Positions 54,164-63,119 of a stretch of 64,000 nucleotides of DNA are shown piece by piece (position 1 is the stretch's first letter; each line of letters opens with the position of its first letter). Below the pieces are notes generated by a model. The model did not search any database. It had not been told where the DNA came from and saw only the letters and a list, made by a program, of their open reading frames with translations. The stretch covers positions 496,001-560,000 of the forward strand of contig CANNFU010000001.1 of the NCBI GenBank assembly GCA_947503965.1. Direction: 5' to 3'. The DNA comes from an uncultured Paracoccaceae bacterium (GTDB taxonomy: Bacteria > Pseudomonadota > Alphaproteobacteria > Rhodobacterales > Rhodobacteraceae). A program made the translations under genes and the position numbers.

Positions 54164-55768
54164 ATGACCGAACAAGCCCCCGCCATTGAGCTCAAAGGCA
54201 TCTCGAAATCATTCGGGCCTGTGCAGGCCAACAAGGATATCTCGATCCGCGTGATGCCCGGCACGATCCACGGGATCATCGGTGAGAACGGTGCGGGTAA
54301 ATCGACGCTGATGTCGATTTTGTATGGATTCTATAAGGCTGACGCGGGCGAAATCTTTATCGCGGATCAGAAAACAGCAATCCCCGACAGTCAGGCGGCC
54401 ATCGCTGCGGGCATCGGAATGGTGTTCCAGCATTTCAAACTGGTCGAGAATTTCACCGTGCTTGAAAATGTGGTGCTGGGGGCCGAAGACAGTGGCCTGC
54501 TGCGCCCTTCGCTTGCCCGCGCGCGGCGCGAATTGAAAAATCTGGCCGAAGAATATGAACTGAATGTGGACCCCGATGCGGTCATTCAGGATGTGGGCGT
54601 CGGCATGCAGCAGCGTGTCGAAATCCTCAAGGCACTGTATCGCAAAGCCGATATCCTGATCCTGGATGAACCAACCGGTGTGCTGACCCCTGCCGAAGCC
54701 GATCACCTGTTCCGCATTCTTGAGAACCTCAAGCGCGAAGGGAAAACGATCATCCTGATCACGCACAAACTGCGCGAGATCATGGAGATCACCGATACCG
54801 TCAGCGTCATGCGTCGGGGTGAAATGACCGCAACTGTCAAGACGTCCGAGACAAGCCCGGCGGAACTGGCGGAACTGATGGTGGGCCGTAAGGTTTTGCT
54901 GCGCGTGGACAAGAAACCTGCCCAGATTGGCCGCAAAATCCTTGAAGTGCGCGACCTGAATGTAACCGATGACAAAGGTGTACATCGCCTGAAGGGTATC
55001 AGTTTTGATGTGCATGCCGGCGAAATCCTCGGGATTGCCGGTGTCGCGGGTAACGGCCAATCGGAACTGCTGGAGGTGCTGGGCGGCTATCAGAAGGCCA
55101 CGGGCTCGGTCCGGTTGAACGGTGAGGAGATCGACCTGACCGGCACCAAATCGGACGGACAAAGCCGCCGAGCGCGGGGGATAAGCCATGTACCAGAGGA
55201 CCGGCAGCGCGAAGGGCTAATCATGGATTTCCACGCTTGGGAAAACACGGTCTTTGGGTATCATCATGACGACCGCTATCAACGCTCAAAGCTGTTCATG
55301 GACAACGCCGTAATCCGCAAGGACACCGAAGAAAAGATGGGGCGCTTCGACGTACGCCCCCCTGATCCCACCCTTGCCGCCAAGAATTTTTCCGGCGGAA
55401 ACCAGCAAAAAATCGTCCTTGCGCGCGAGATTGAGCGCAACCCTGATCTGCTGCTGGTGGGCCAACCCACACGTGGTGTGGACATCGGGGCCATCGAATT
55501 CATCCACCAGCAGATTGTTGCACTTAGGGATCAGGGCAAAGCAATTTTGTTGGTTTCCGTAGAGTTAGAGGAAATTTTGTCGCTCTCGGACCGTATCGCC
55601 GTTATGTTCGACGGAAAAATGATGGGCGAGCGGATGCCTCAAGAAACGGACGAAAAAGAGCTTGGTCTTCTCATGGCAGGGATGACGACCGAGCCAAAGG
55701 GCGCGCTGCATGAAGCAGTCGAAGCCAACCTTGCGCTTGCCGGTGGCGACGCCAGCAAGGAGGTCTGA
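54164..55768 (+). CDS. Nucleoside/sugar-type ABC transporter ATPase (two NBDs)
   Basis: A 534-residue tandem ATPase of the RbsA/YufO family. The first domain has Walker A IIGENGAGKSTLMSILYGF, DVGVGMQQRVEILKAL as signature region and ILILDEPTGVLTP; the second has GIAGVAGNGQSELLEVLGG, FSGGNQQKIVLAREI and LLVGQPTRGVDIGA (all motif pieces). As in this family, the second Walker A lacks the Lys of GKS (it reads GNGQSE), so only the first site is a full ATPase. Its stop is 3 bp from the first permease gene. Confidence 0.95.
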   Translation: MTEQAPAIELKGISKSFGPVQANKDISIRVMPGTIHGIIGENGAGKSTLMSILYGFYKADAGEIFIADQKTAIPDSQAAIAAGIGMVFQHFKLVENFTVLENVVLGAEDSGLLRPSLARARRELKNLAEEYELNVDPDAVIQDVGVGMQQRVEILKALYRKADILILDEPTGVLTPAEADHLFRILENLKREGKTIILITHKLREIMEITDTVSVMRRGEMTATVKTSETSPAELAELMVGRKVLLRVDKKPAQIGRKILEVRDLNVTDDKGVHRLKGISFDVHAGEILGIAGVAGNGQSELLEVLGGYQKATGSVRLNGEEIDLTGTKSDGQSRRARGISHVPEDRQREGLIMDFHAWENTVFGYHHDDRYQRSKLFMDNAVIRKDTEEKMGRFDVRPPDPTLAAKNFSGGNQQKIVLAREIERNPDLLLVGQPTRGVDIGAIEFIHQQIVALRDQGKAILLVSVELEEILSLSDRIAVMFDGKMMGERMPQETDEKELGLLMAGMTTEPKGALHEAVEANLALAGGDASKEV

Positions 55769-55771
55769 GGC

Positions 55772-56857
55772 ATGGACGTGATGCCAAAATGGGCTGATGT
55801 TGTCCTGATCCCGCTGATCTCCATCCTGCTGGCGGCTTTCCTGTCAGCGCTTGTCATCCTCGCGATCGGTGAAAATCCTTGGGAGGCGCTTAAGCTGATG
55901 GTCGACGGCGCGTTGGGCTCCACTTACGGATGGGGTTACACGCTCTACTATGCCACGAACTTTATCTTTACAGGTCTGGCTGTAGCGATCGCATTCCATG
56001 CGCGGCTGTTCAACATCGGAGGCGAAGGCCAGGCTGTTCTGGGTGGCCTGGGAGTTGCACTCGCGTGTCTTTATATTCCATGGCCGCATTGGTCGCTGGC
56101 CCTCATCGGTGCCACGGTCATGGCCGCCCTCTTTGGTGCGGCCTGGGCTGCGATCCCTGCTTTTCTGCAAGCCAAACGCGGTAGCCATATCGTGATCACG
56201 ACGATCATGTTCAACTTTATCGCAGCTGCCCTTTTGAATTACCTACTGATCGGTGCGCTTAAGGCGCCCGGAATGGAGCCCGCCACGCCACGTTTCCCCG
56301 AAGCGACCCACCTGCCGTCATTTCAGGATATGTTCAATTTTGGCGAAACCACATTTTTCCGTGGCGCACCGGCCAATATCACATTCTTTGTCGCCCTCGC
56401 CGCCTGTGTCGCCCTCTGGGCGCTGATCTGGCGGACGCGTCTGGGCTACGAAATTCGGTCATTCGGTCACTCTGAATCGGCCGCAAAATACGCGGGCATC
56501 AGCCCGACCAAGATCATCATGGTTGCCATGCTTATCTCAGGCGCTCTTGCCGGCATGATGGCCATCAACAACGTCCAGGGCGAGGCCGAACGGCTGGTCC
56601 TGAACGCAGTGGAAGGGGCGGGCTTTATCGGCATCGCCGTCGCACTGATGGGGCGCAGCCATCCTTTCGGGGTATTGCTGGCGGCCCTTCTTTTCGGCTT
56701 TCTATATCAAGGCGGCGCAGAACTCGCCCTATGGACGTCGATACCCCGTGAATTGATCATCGTAATACAGGCATTGGTGATCCTGTTCACGGGCGCACTG
56801 GATAACATGGTGCGCATGCCGCTCGAGCGGCTATTCCTGGCAATGAGGAGAGCATAA
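55772..56857 (+). CDS. ABC transporter permease (nucleoside type, YufP-like)
   Basis: A 361-residue inner-membrane permease of the branched-chain/ribose BPD_transp_2 group. The family regions are FHARLFNIGGEGQAVLGGLG, KRGSHIVITTIMFNFIAAAL, GHSESAAKYAGISPTKIIM and the ENVVG-equivalent NNVQGEAERLVLNAVEGAGFIGIAVALMG (part: AVEGAGFIGIAVALMG). Its partner at 57286 is shorter. It is followed, 2 bp later, by an unrelated cytosolic gene. Confidence 0.93.
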   Translation: MDVMPKWADVVLIPLISILLAAFLSALVILAIGENPWEALKLMVDGALGSTYGWGYTLYYATNFIFTGLAVAIAFHARLFNIGGEGQAVLGGLGVALACLYIPWPHWSLALIGATVMAALFGAAWAAIPAFLQAKRGSHIVITTIMFNFIAAALLNYLLIGALKAPGMEPATPRFPEATHLPSFQDMFNFGETTFFRGAPANITFFVALAACVALWALIWRTRLGYEIRSFGHSESAAKYAGISPTKIIMVAMLISGALAGMMAINNVQGEAERLVLNAVEGAGFIGIAVALMGRSHPFGVLLAALLFGFLYQGGAELALWTSIPRELIIVIQALVILFTGALDNMVRMPLERLFLAMRRA

Positions 56858-56859
56858 TA

Positions 56860-57285
56860 ATGAAAATGGCAGGACCACTTAAAATTGGTGTCGAAGACGA
56901 CACCGGGGCAGATCTGGGCTTTGTACTTAGCTGTCTGGCACTGGGCATGATCACGATGGAAGAGTTCCACCAGTGGATTCACATGGTGATCGACAATATC
57001 CCCGGCAATGACGTGCCGCCCCATCTGATCGCGCTTTTGGCGGTCAAGAACCGGGCCAACGTGTTTCGCCCGAACGAGGCCGTGATGCGCCGCATCCCGC
57101 ATGATCCATTCATCACCGATGACCGGTTCGACGCGATGCTGGGGCTGCAGTTCTTCATGCGGCGCGACAAGCCGCAGGCGAACGATATCACCCAAGCCGA
57201 GGCCGAAGAAGCCCTGCGCAGCAATCCGGAAGTGGCTGATCGTTTCTTCGCCCTCTTCCCCTTCCTGATGGAGAAAGCCGCCTAG
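56860..57285 (+). CDS. Unknown cytosolic protein inside nucleoside transporter operon
   Basis: I do not recognise this 141-residue protein. It has no signal peptide or membrane segment. It looks mainly helical: GADLGFVLSCLALGMITMEEFHQW, then IDNIPGNDVPPHLIALL, a basic-to-acidic RPNEAVMRRIPHDPFITDDRFD stretch and a C-terminal NDITQAEAEEAL helix (pieces shortened: SCLALGMITMEEFHQW). The genes on both sides are permeases, with gaps of 2 bp and 0 bp, so it is certainly co-translated with them. A regulator, chaperone or metabolic accessory of the transporter is possible; none is shown. Confidence 0.7.
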   Translation: MKMAGPLKIGVEDDTGADLGFVLSCLALGMITMEEFHQWIHMVIDNIPGNDVPPHLIALLAVKNRANVFRPNEAVMRRIPHDPFITDDRFDAMLGLQFFMRRDKPQANDITQAEAEEALRSNPEVADRFFALFPFLMEKAA

Positions 57286-58254
57286 ATGGACTTTGCGACC
57301 CTTCTGCAAATGCTGGACGCCACGTTGCGTCTGGCAACCCCGCTTCTCCTGGCCTGCCTTGCAGGCCTGTTTTCAGAGCGGGCCGGTATCTTTGATATCG
57401 GGCTGGAAGGGAAAATGCTGGCTGCGGCGTTTCTATCTGCTGCCATTGCGGCTGTATCAGGCAGTGTCTGGCTGGGGCTTTTGGCCGGTATCGGCGCGTC
57501 GATGATCCTGTCGGCTGTGCATGGGCTTGCCTCGATCACGTTTCGGGGCAATCAACTGATCTCGGGCGTGGCAATCAATTTCCTTGCGGCAGGTCTGACC
57601 GTGGTGATCGCACAAAGTTGGTTCCGCCAAGGCGGGCGGACACCCCAACTGGCTGGCGATGCGCGGTTCAACCCGATTGAGCTGCCCTTTGCAGATGATC
57701 TGCAAGACGTGCCGTTTATCGGCCCGATTTATTATGAACTTATCTCCGGGCACACCATTCTTGTCTATGTTGCCCTCTTGATGGTGCCCCTGACATGGTG
57801 GGTGCTTTATCGGACCCGCTTTGGCTTGCGCTTGCGCGCTGTTGGTGAAAACCCTGCGGCGGTTGATACCGCTGGGGTTTCGGTTATCTGGCTGCGCTTT
57901 GCGGCGGTCGGCATCTGCGGCATCCTGTGCGGGCTGGCAGGCGCCTATCTTGCCACGGCATTGCAAGCAAGTTTCGTCAAAGACATGAGCGCGGGTCGTG
58001 GCTTTATCGCGCTTGCAGCACTGATTTTTGCCAAGTGGCGGCCTTGGTACGCGCTTTATGCCTGTCTGCTTTTTGGTTTCCTGCAGGCGATGTCCCTGCG
58101 GGCAGATGTGATCGAAGGCGTTCTGGGTTTCCAGGTCAATGGACAACTTCTTGATGTGCTGCCTTATATCCTGACGGTCGTGATCCTTGCTGGTTTCGTT
58201 GGCAAGGCGATCCCACCACGCGCAGGCGGCGAGCCTTATGTCAAAGAACGCTGA
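57286..58254 (+). CDS. ABC transporter permease (nucleoside type, YufQ-like)
   Basis: A 322-residue permease, second of the pair. It shows SERAGIFDIGLEGKMLAAAF, the ASITFRGNQLISGVAINFLA loop, RTRFGLRLRAVGENPAAVDTAGVSVIW (part: LRLRAVGENPAAVDTAGV) and FIALAALIFAKWRPW, all usual for the YufQ branch. The start codon directly follows the stop of the 141-residue gene. Its 3' end overlaps the phosphorylase gene by 17 bp. Confidence 0.94.
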   Translation: MDFATLLQMLDATLRLATPLLLACLAGLFSERAGIFDIGLEGKMLAAAFLSAAIAAVSGSVWLGLLAGIGASMILSAVHGLASITFRGNQLISGVAINFLAAGLTVVIAQSWFRQGGRTPQLAGDARFNPIELPFADDLQDVPFIGPIYYELISGHTILVYVALLMVPLTWWVLYRTRFGLRLRAVGENPAAVDTAGVSVIWLRFAAVGICGILCGLAGAYLATALQASFVKDMSAGRGFIALAALIFAKWRPWYALYACLLFGFLQAMSLRADVIEGVLGFQVNGQLLDVLPYILTVVILAGFVGKAIPPRAGGEPYVKER

Positions 58255-59044
58255 AACCGTCGCGGCCCAGATCAAGGATGCCGTAGGCGCGGATCCCGTC
58301 AGCGTTGGGCTGATCCTCGGGTCGGGCCTTGGGCATATCGCGGAAGCGGTTGATGGTATTGCCATCGCTTATGACAACCTACCCGGCTTTCCGCATGCGG
58401 GCGTGTCCGGCCACAATCCCAAACTGGTGATCGGCGATCTGGAAGGGGTACGCGTTGCCGTGTTCGGCGGGCGGTCACATTATTATGAAAGCGGTCGGGC
58501 CGACGCAATGCGGCTACCGTTGGAGGTTCTCAAGGAACTGGGCGCGGACACGATGATCGCCACCAATGCGGCCGGTTCCATGCGTCCGGATATGCCGACA
58601 GGATCGATCATGTGCCTGTCTGATCATATCAACTTTTCCGGCCTGAACCCATTGATCGGTGAACCCACCGATGCCCGTTTCGTGCCGATGAAGGACGCCT
58701 ACGATCCAGAAATCCGAGACGCCCTGCATCAGGCGGCCAAAGACGCCGATATTGATATGCCCAACGGCGTCTATGCTTGGTATTCCGGCCCCTCGTTCGA
58801 GACCCCGGCCGAGATCAGGGCTATCGCTATGTTGGGTGCAGATGCGGTGGGCATGTCCACCGTGCCCGAGGTTATTCTCGCACGGTTTCTGGGGCTAAAG
58901 GCGGCCGCAATCTCGACCATTACCAACATGGCCGCCGGATTAAGTGATGAATCAATCAGTCACGAACATACCAAGGCAAGGGCCCCTATTGGCGCGGCCA
59001 AGCTGGAAAAAGTTCTGCGCGGGTTTCTTCGCACGAAATCATAG
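58238..59044 (+). CDS. Purine nucleoside phosphorylase
   Basis: A 268-residue trimeric-type (PNP/MTAP family) enzyme that cleaves inosine or guanosine with phosphate into base and ribose 1-phosphate. Motifs: LILGSGLGHIAEAV (phosphate loop), FGGRSHYYESGRADAMRLPL, ATNAAGSMRPDMPTGSIM, VYAWYSGPSFETPAEIR, MSTVPEVILARFLG and ITNMAAGLSDESISHE with the purine-binding Asn. The ATG at 58238 overlaps the permease gene. Placement after a BMP-type importer implies uptake then phosphorolysis of purine nucleosides as nutrient. Confidence 0.94.
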   Translation: MSKNAETVAAQIKDAVGADPVSVGLILGSGLGHIAEAVDGIAIAYDNLPGFPHAGVSGHNPKLVIGDLEGVRVAVFGGRSHYYESGRADAMRLPLEVLKELGADTMIATNAAGSMRPDMPTGSIMCLSDHINFSGLNPLIGEPTDARFVPMKDAYDPEIRDALHQAAKDADIDMPNGVYAWYSGPSFETPAEIRAIAMLGADAVGMSTVPEVILARFLGLKAAAISTITNMAAGLSDESISHEHTKARAPIGAAKLEKVLRGFLRTKS

Positions 59045-59117
59045 GTCCAGTTCCCCAACACCGATGGTGCCACGTGGCGGAATTGCTGCGATTGCAGCAT
59101 AATCGTCTTCACTGCAT

Positions 59118-59148
59118 TTGACACAACACCCCTAAATCGTTTTCTTAT
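59118..59148 (+). promoter_or_regulatory. Possible sigma-70 promoter of the exporter pair
   Basis: A perfect -35 hexamer TTGACA (59118-59123) is followed by TCTTAT at 59143-59148 with 19-bp spacing, longer than ideal. It lies 32 bp before the TauE/SafE start in a 135-bp gap, so placement is right but the -10 match is poor. Confidence 0.3.
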
Positions 59149-59179
59149 CGCACAGGGGCACAAGCGCCCGGATCAGTTC

Positions 59180-60103
59180 ATGCAGATTTACCTTCCCATC
59201 GCCGAAGTTTCGGTGAACGCCTTCCTGTTACTCGGGCTGGGTGGGATTGTGGGTATTTTGTCGGGCATGTTCGGAGTTGGCGGCGGGTTTCTGATGACCC
59301 CGCTTCTGTTCTTCATCGGTATTCCACCCGCGGTCGCCGTCGCAACCGAGGCGAACCAGATCGTGGCCTCGTCCTTCTCTGGCGTGCTCGCGCATTTGAA
59401 ACGAAAAACCGTTGATCTGAAGATGGGGACGGTGCTGCTGATCGGAGGCCTTGTCGGCTCTGGCCTCGGCATCATCCTGTTCAACTATCTCAAGGCGTTG
59501 GGCCAGGTCGAACTGCTGGTGCAGCTTTGTTATGTCGTGTTCCTGGGAATGATCGGCACCTTGATGTTTTTCGAAAGCCTCAAGGCGATCCGCAATGCCA
59601 ACAGGGCGGGCGGTAAGGTGATCCCGACCCGGCGCAAGCATAATTGGGTGCATAACCTGCCCTTCAAGATGAAATTCCGGGTGTCGGGCCTTTATATCTC
59701 GGTCATTCCGCCTTTGCTGGTCGGCGTGCTGGTTGGGGTGCTGGCCGCGATCATGGGCGTCGGCGGTGGTTTTATCATGGTGCCCGCCATGATCTATCTG
59801 CTGGGCATGCCGACAAAAGTTGTTGTCGGCACATCACTGTTCCAGATCATCTTTGTCACCGCCTTTACTACCATGCTGCACGCCACAACGAACTACACCG
59901 TTGATGTGGTTCTGGCCGTTCTATTGCTGGTCGGTGGCGTCATCGGCGCACAGATCGGCACCCGGATCGGGGTGAAGATGAAAGCAGAACAACTGCGCAT
60001 CCTGCTGGCAATCATGGTTCTGGCGGTCTGCGGCAAACTGGCCTTTGACCTGCTGGTGCAACCGGCTGAACTCTACACGCTGGGCGAAAGCGGACATTCA
60101 TGA
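59180..60103 (+). CDS. TauE/SafE-family sulfite/anion exporter
   Basis: A 307-residue inner-membrane protein with about eight segments. The two family repeats carry GVGGGF, at residues 32-37 and 193-198 (GMFGVGGGFLMTP and AIMGVGGGFIMVP). The family exports sulfite, sulfoacetate or related organosulfur anions; substrate here is unknown. A longer cytosolic loop between the repeats includes RKHNWVHNLPFKMKF. The next gene overlaps by 4 bp and codes for a known partner type. Confidence 0.9.
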   Translation: MQIYLPIAEVSVNAFLLLGLGGIVGILSGMFGVGGGFLMTPLLFFIGIPPAVAVATEANQIVASSFSGVLAHLKRKTVDLKMGTVLLIGGLVGSGLGIILFNYLKALGQVELLVQLCYVVFLGMIGTLMFFESLKAIRNANRAGGKVIPTRRKHNWVHNLPFKMKFRVSGLYISVIPPLLVGVLVGVLAAIMGVGGGFIMVPAMIYLLGMPTKVVVGTSLFQIIFVTAFTTMLHATTNYTVDVVLAVLLLVGGVIGAQIGTRIGVKMKAEQLRILLAIMVLAVCGKLAFDLLVQPAELYTLGESGHS

Positions 60104-60849
60104 TCCGGCTTTGCGCACTTCTGCTGCTTCTTGCGCTGCCCGCCAAAGCCGAAGAAATCGTGCTCGGGCTTAGCCGCGATCAGGTTGCCATCACCGCAAC
60201 GTTTGAAGGCTCCGATATCCTTGTTTTTGGCGCGATCAAACGCGAGGCACCGATCCCGGATCGCAGCGAGCTTGGCGTGATCGTCACGGTCGCAGGCCCC
60301 GACGAACCCGTGCTGGTGCGCCGTAAAGACCGCAGATTGGGCATATGGGTGAATACGGACGAGGTCGAAGTTGACGCCGCACCGTCTTTCTACGCTGTCG
60401 CCACAAACCTGCCCATGCGCGATGTCATCAAGGATGTCGAAGACCTGCGGTACGGCATCACGATACCCCGCGTCATCCGATCGGTTGGTGCACAGGTCGG
60501 TGACAGTGCGGCATTCACCCGGGCGCTGATCCGCATTCGCGCAGCCGAGGGGCTGTATCAGGTGCTTGAAGGGGCGGTTGATCTTGAACAGGAAACGCTT
60601 TTTCGCGCGGCGATCAGCTTGCCTGCAAACCTGACCGAGGGCGAATACGAGGCGCATATCTTCCTGACACGGAACGGGCGGGTGGTCGACGAATACATCA
60701 CCACAATCCCGGTGCGCAAAGTCGGGCTGGAACGGTGGCTGTACAATCTGGCCCATGAAAACGCATTTCTCTATGGGCTGATGTCGCTGACAATCGCCAT
60801 CGCTGCGGGCTGGGGCGCATCCGCCGCCTTTACGCTTCTGCGGCGCTAA
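60100..60849 (+). CDS. Alph_Pro_TM (TIGR02186) periplasmic/membrane protein
   Basis: A 249-residue protein with a signal peptide (RLCALLLLLALPAKA), a periplasmic body starting EEIVLGLSRDQVAITATFEGS, and one C-terminal membrane helix (about 222-244) just after LAHENAFLYGL. This arrangement and the opening motif fit the alphaproteobacterial family PF09608/TIGR02186 (names from memory), usually encoded beside TauE/SafE exporters. It probably serves the exporter as a periplasmic partner. It ends by overlapping the convergent SDR gene by 4 bp. Confidence 0.85.
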   Translation: MIRLCALLLLLALPAKAEEIVLGLSRDQVAITATFEGSDILVFGAIKREAPIPDRSELGVIVTVAGPDEPVLVRRKDRRLGIWVNTDEVEVDAAPSFYAVATNLPMRDVIKDVEDLRYGITIPRVIRSVGAQVGDSAAFTRALIRIRAAEGLYQVLEGAVDLEQETLFRAAISLPANLTEGEYEAHIFLTRNGRVVDEYITTIPVRKVGLERWLYNLAHENAFLYGLMSLTIAIAAGWGASAAFTLLRR

Positions 60850-61556
60850 CCCCGGCCGATATGCGGCATCTTGGTCGCCATGATCATCATGCTTTGCACA
60901 TTGGCTTCAGGCGGCAATGCCGCCATGTGAAACACGGCCCGCGCGACGTCTTCAACGGCCATGCTGGGCAACGGGTCAAGGCCCTGCGCCGCGCGCGTTT
61001 TTTCCAGACCTTTTACCAAATCTGTCCGCGCATTCCCGATATCGATCTGACCACAAGCGATATCAAACGGGCGGCCATCCAGTGACAAAGTTTTTGTCAG
61101 CCCCGAAACCCCATGCTTGGTTGTTGTATAGCAAACCGACCCTTCACGCGGGCTGTGGGCCGAAATCGACCCGTTGTTGATGATCCGCCCGCCTTGCGGG
61201 TTCTGACCGCGCATCTGCCGAAATGCGGCCCGCGCGCACAGAAACATCCCCGTCAGGTTCACATCTACAACCTGCCGCCAGTCGGCCAAGGATATCTGAT
61301 CAATCGTCGTCTGCGGGCCGAACATGCCCGCATTGTTAAACAGCACATCCAAATGACCAAAGCTATCGAATGCCGCATCAACCGCCGCTTCATCAGTAAC
61401 ATCACAGGGTAACGGCACGGCGTTTGCATGGCTGATATCCATCAGGGCATCGGCACGCCGTGCGATCAAACCGACACGCCAGCCATTTTCAAGGAAGTGT
61501 TCCGCCGTAACGCGCCCGATCCCGCTGCTTGCGCCCGTGATGATAATGCTTTTCAT
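60846..61556 (-). CDS. SDR-family oxidoreductase
   Basis: A 236-residue classical short-chain dehydrogenase. Cofactor motif TGASSGIGRVTAEHF (residues 6-20) is followed by ARRAD, suited to NADP(H); NNAGMFGP, INNGSISAHSPREGS and the catalytic YTTTKHG (Tyr-x3-Lys) are in order. Substrate unknown. It overlaps the helicase gene upstream by 4 bp on the minus strand and so may belong to the luxI transcription unit. Confidence 0.9.
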   Translation of the reverse strand: MKSIIITGASSGIGRVTAEHFLENGWRVGLIARRADALMDISHANAVPLPCDVTDEAAVDAAFDSFGHLDVLFNNAGMFGPQTTIDQISLADWRQVVDVNLTGMFLCARAAFRQMRGQNPQGGRIINNGSISAHSPREGSVCYTTTKHGVSGLTKTLSLDGRPFDIACGQIDIGNARTDLVKGLEKTRAAQGLDPLPSMAVEDVARAVFHMAALPPEANVQSMMIMATKMPHIGRG

Positions 61557-63079
61557 ATCTCTTCGCTCTTTAGTTCAAGTGGCGCTGCGGGCACATCCAG
61601 ATCATCAATGCGCAACACACCCTCTGGCCGAGCCAAACGGTTTCGCACGACCCAACGCAACTGTGTCTCGGCTCGGGTGATCGCAACATACGCGAGGCGC
61701 TTCCAAAGCGGTTGCCCCGCCTCAACCCGCCCCATGCGGGATGCAGCATAAATATCCGGCGCAAAGACCTGTACCGTGTCCCATTGGGACCCTTGTGCCT
61801 TGTGAATTGTCACCGCCGCACCATGCAGGAACGTCGCCCCCATGCGGGCGGCGAAGGGGATGAAGGGTTCTTCATCGCCCTCTTGTTCGATCTTCACAAT
61901 ACTGGCGGCGCTCACTTGCGGGTCTTCCGCGCCCATCACATGCAACCGCGAAAAACCTGGCTTGCGGCCGGGCCCCAGATAGATCACCTGTGCACCTTTG
62001 ATCAGTCCCCGCGCCTCAAGATCCAACCGCTTTTTTCGATGCTTCAAAGGCAGTTCGATCCCGTCGCAAATCAGCGGTTCACCTGCCAAAAGCTCATCCA
62101 CCGGTGCGCCAAACGCGGACCGAAACGCATGGATCAGCCGGATGCGGGTGGCGTTGCGCCACACCAGACAGGGGCTGCGGGCCATCAGATCCGCCTCGAC
62201 CCGCTGCGCCATCACAACACGCTCATCCGTCTTGGCCGCATCTTCGACCATCCGCTCAAACGCACAAAAATCCAACTGTGGATCTGCCAAAGCATGGGCC
62301 AGATCAAGAATAGGATTGTCCGCATCCTGACGATGAATACGGTTCAGCGTCAGAACCCGTTTCTCTGGCAGTGTCTCAAACACCATGCCACCCGACGACT
62401 GCACCGGCGGCAACTGCGCCGGATCGCCAAACAGCAGTAGGGTTGGGAAAATTTCTTTGAGGTCGTCGAACTGCTTTTCATCCAGCATGGAGCTTTCATC
62501 AACAAAACCGATATCCAACGGCTCTTCCCGGCGCTTCCAGCCAGTGATGAAGTCAGAACCGCGCAAACCGGCAGCGGCCAAGGCCGCCGGGATCGATTTA
62601 TTCGTTTGATAAGATGCAAAAGCACGATCAAGGGCGACCTCGGTCAACCCTTCAATCTCGGGCTTGTCGCCTTGGCCAGCCAGCCATTCGGCAACCTTCT
62701 CATATTCCGGATCATAAACGGGGGTATAGAGGATGCGATGGATTGTCGTCGCAGGCACACCCCGGTTGCGCAACACACTGGCCGCTTTGTTGGTTGGGGC
62801 CAAAATCGCAAGCGTCCGCCGGTCCTTGCGCTTACGCCCTTCCCAATCACCCGAAATGACATCGACGCCCGCTTCTTCCAGCGCCTGATAGAGCTTGGCA
62901 AGCAGCATCGTCTTGCCGGACCCCGCCTTGCCAACCACGGCCAGAACAGAGGTGGTGTCAGACTGCGGCGGCTGCAAAAGAGCATCATCCAGATCGATAC
63001 CCGATTGGCGCATTGCAAGAGCGACATTGTCCCAGGCTTCCGCCTGATCATCCGAAAATGTGATGGTGGGTGCATTCAT
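61553..63079 (-). CDS. RecD-like superfamily 1 DNA helicase (UvrD_C_2 type)
   Basis: A 508-residue ATP-dependent helicase. Walker A is G50-K-A-G-S-G-K-T57; motif Ia region APTNKAASVLR; Walker B IGFVDESSMLDEKQFDD; motif III LLFGDPAQLPPVQSSGG; near the end TIHKAQGSQWDTVQVF and AYVAITRAETQLRWV are motifs V and VI. It lacks the long N-terminal region of RecD2, fitting the short ATP-dependent endonuclease-like proteins in alphaproteobacteria. ATG 63079 begins just before the conserved FSDDQAEAW; the frame is open further upstream into luxI. It begins 40 bp after luxI. Confidence 0.88.
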   Translation of the reverse strand: MNAPTITFSDDQAEAWDNVALAMRQSGIDLDDALLQPPQSDTTSVLAVVGKAGSGKTMLLAKLYQALEEAGVDVISGDWEGRKRKDRRTLAILAPTNKAASVLRNRGVPATTIHRILYTPVYDPEYEKVAEWLAGQGDKPEIEGLTEVALDRAFASYQTNKSIPAALAAAGLRGSDFITGWKRREEPLDIGFVDESSMLDEKQFDDLKEIFPTLLLFGDPAQLPPVQSSGGMVFETLPEKRVLTLNRIHRQDADNPILDLAHALADPQLDFCAFERMVEDAAKTDERVVMAQRVEADLMARSPCLVWRNATRIRLIHAFRSAFGAPVDELLAGEPLICDGIELPLKHRKKRLDLEARGLIKGAQVIYLGPGRKPGFSRLHVMGAEDPQVSAASIVKIEQEGDEEPFIPFAARMGATFLHGAAVTIHKAQGSQWDTVQVFAPDIYAASRMGRVEAGQPLWKRLAYVAITRAETQLRWVVRNRLARPEGVLRIDDLDVPAAPLELKSEEI

Positions 63080-63119
63080 GCCGCGACAGTATCCCGCCCA
63101 TCGCGGCATCACCAGTGCG

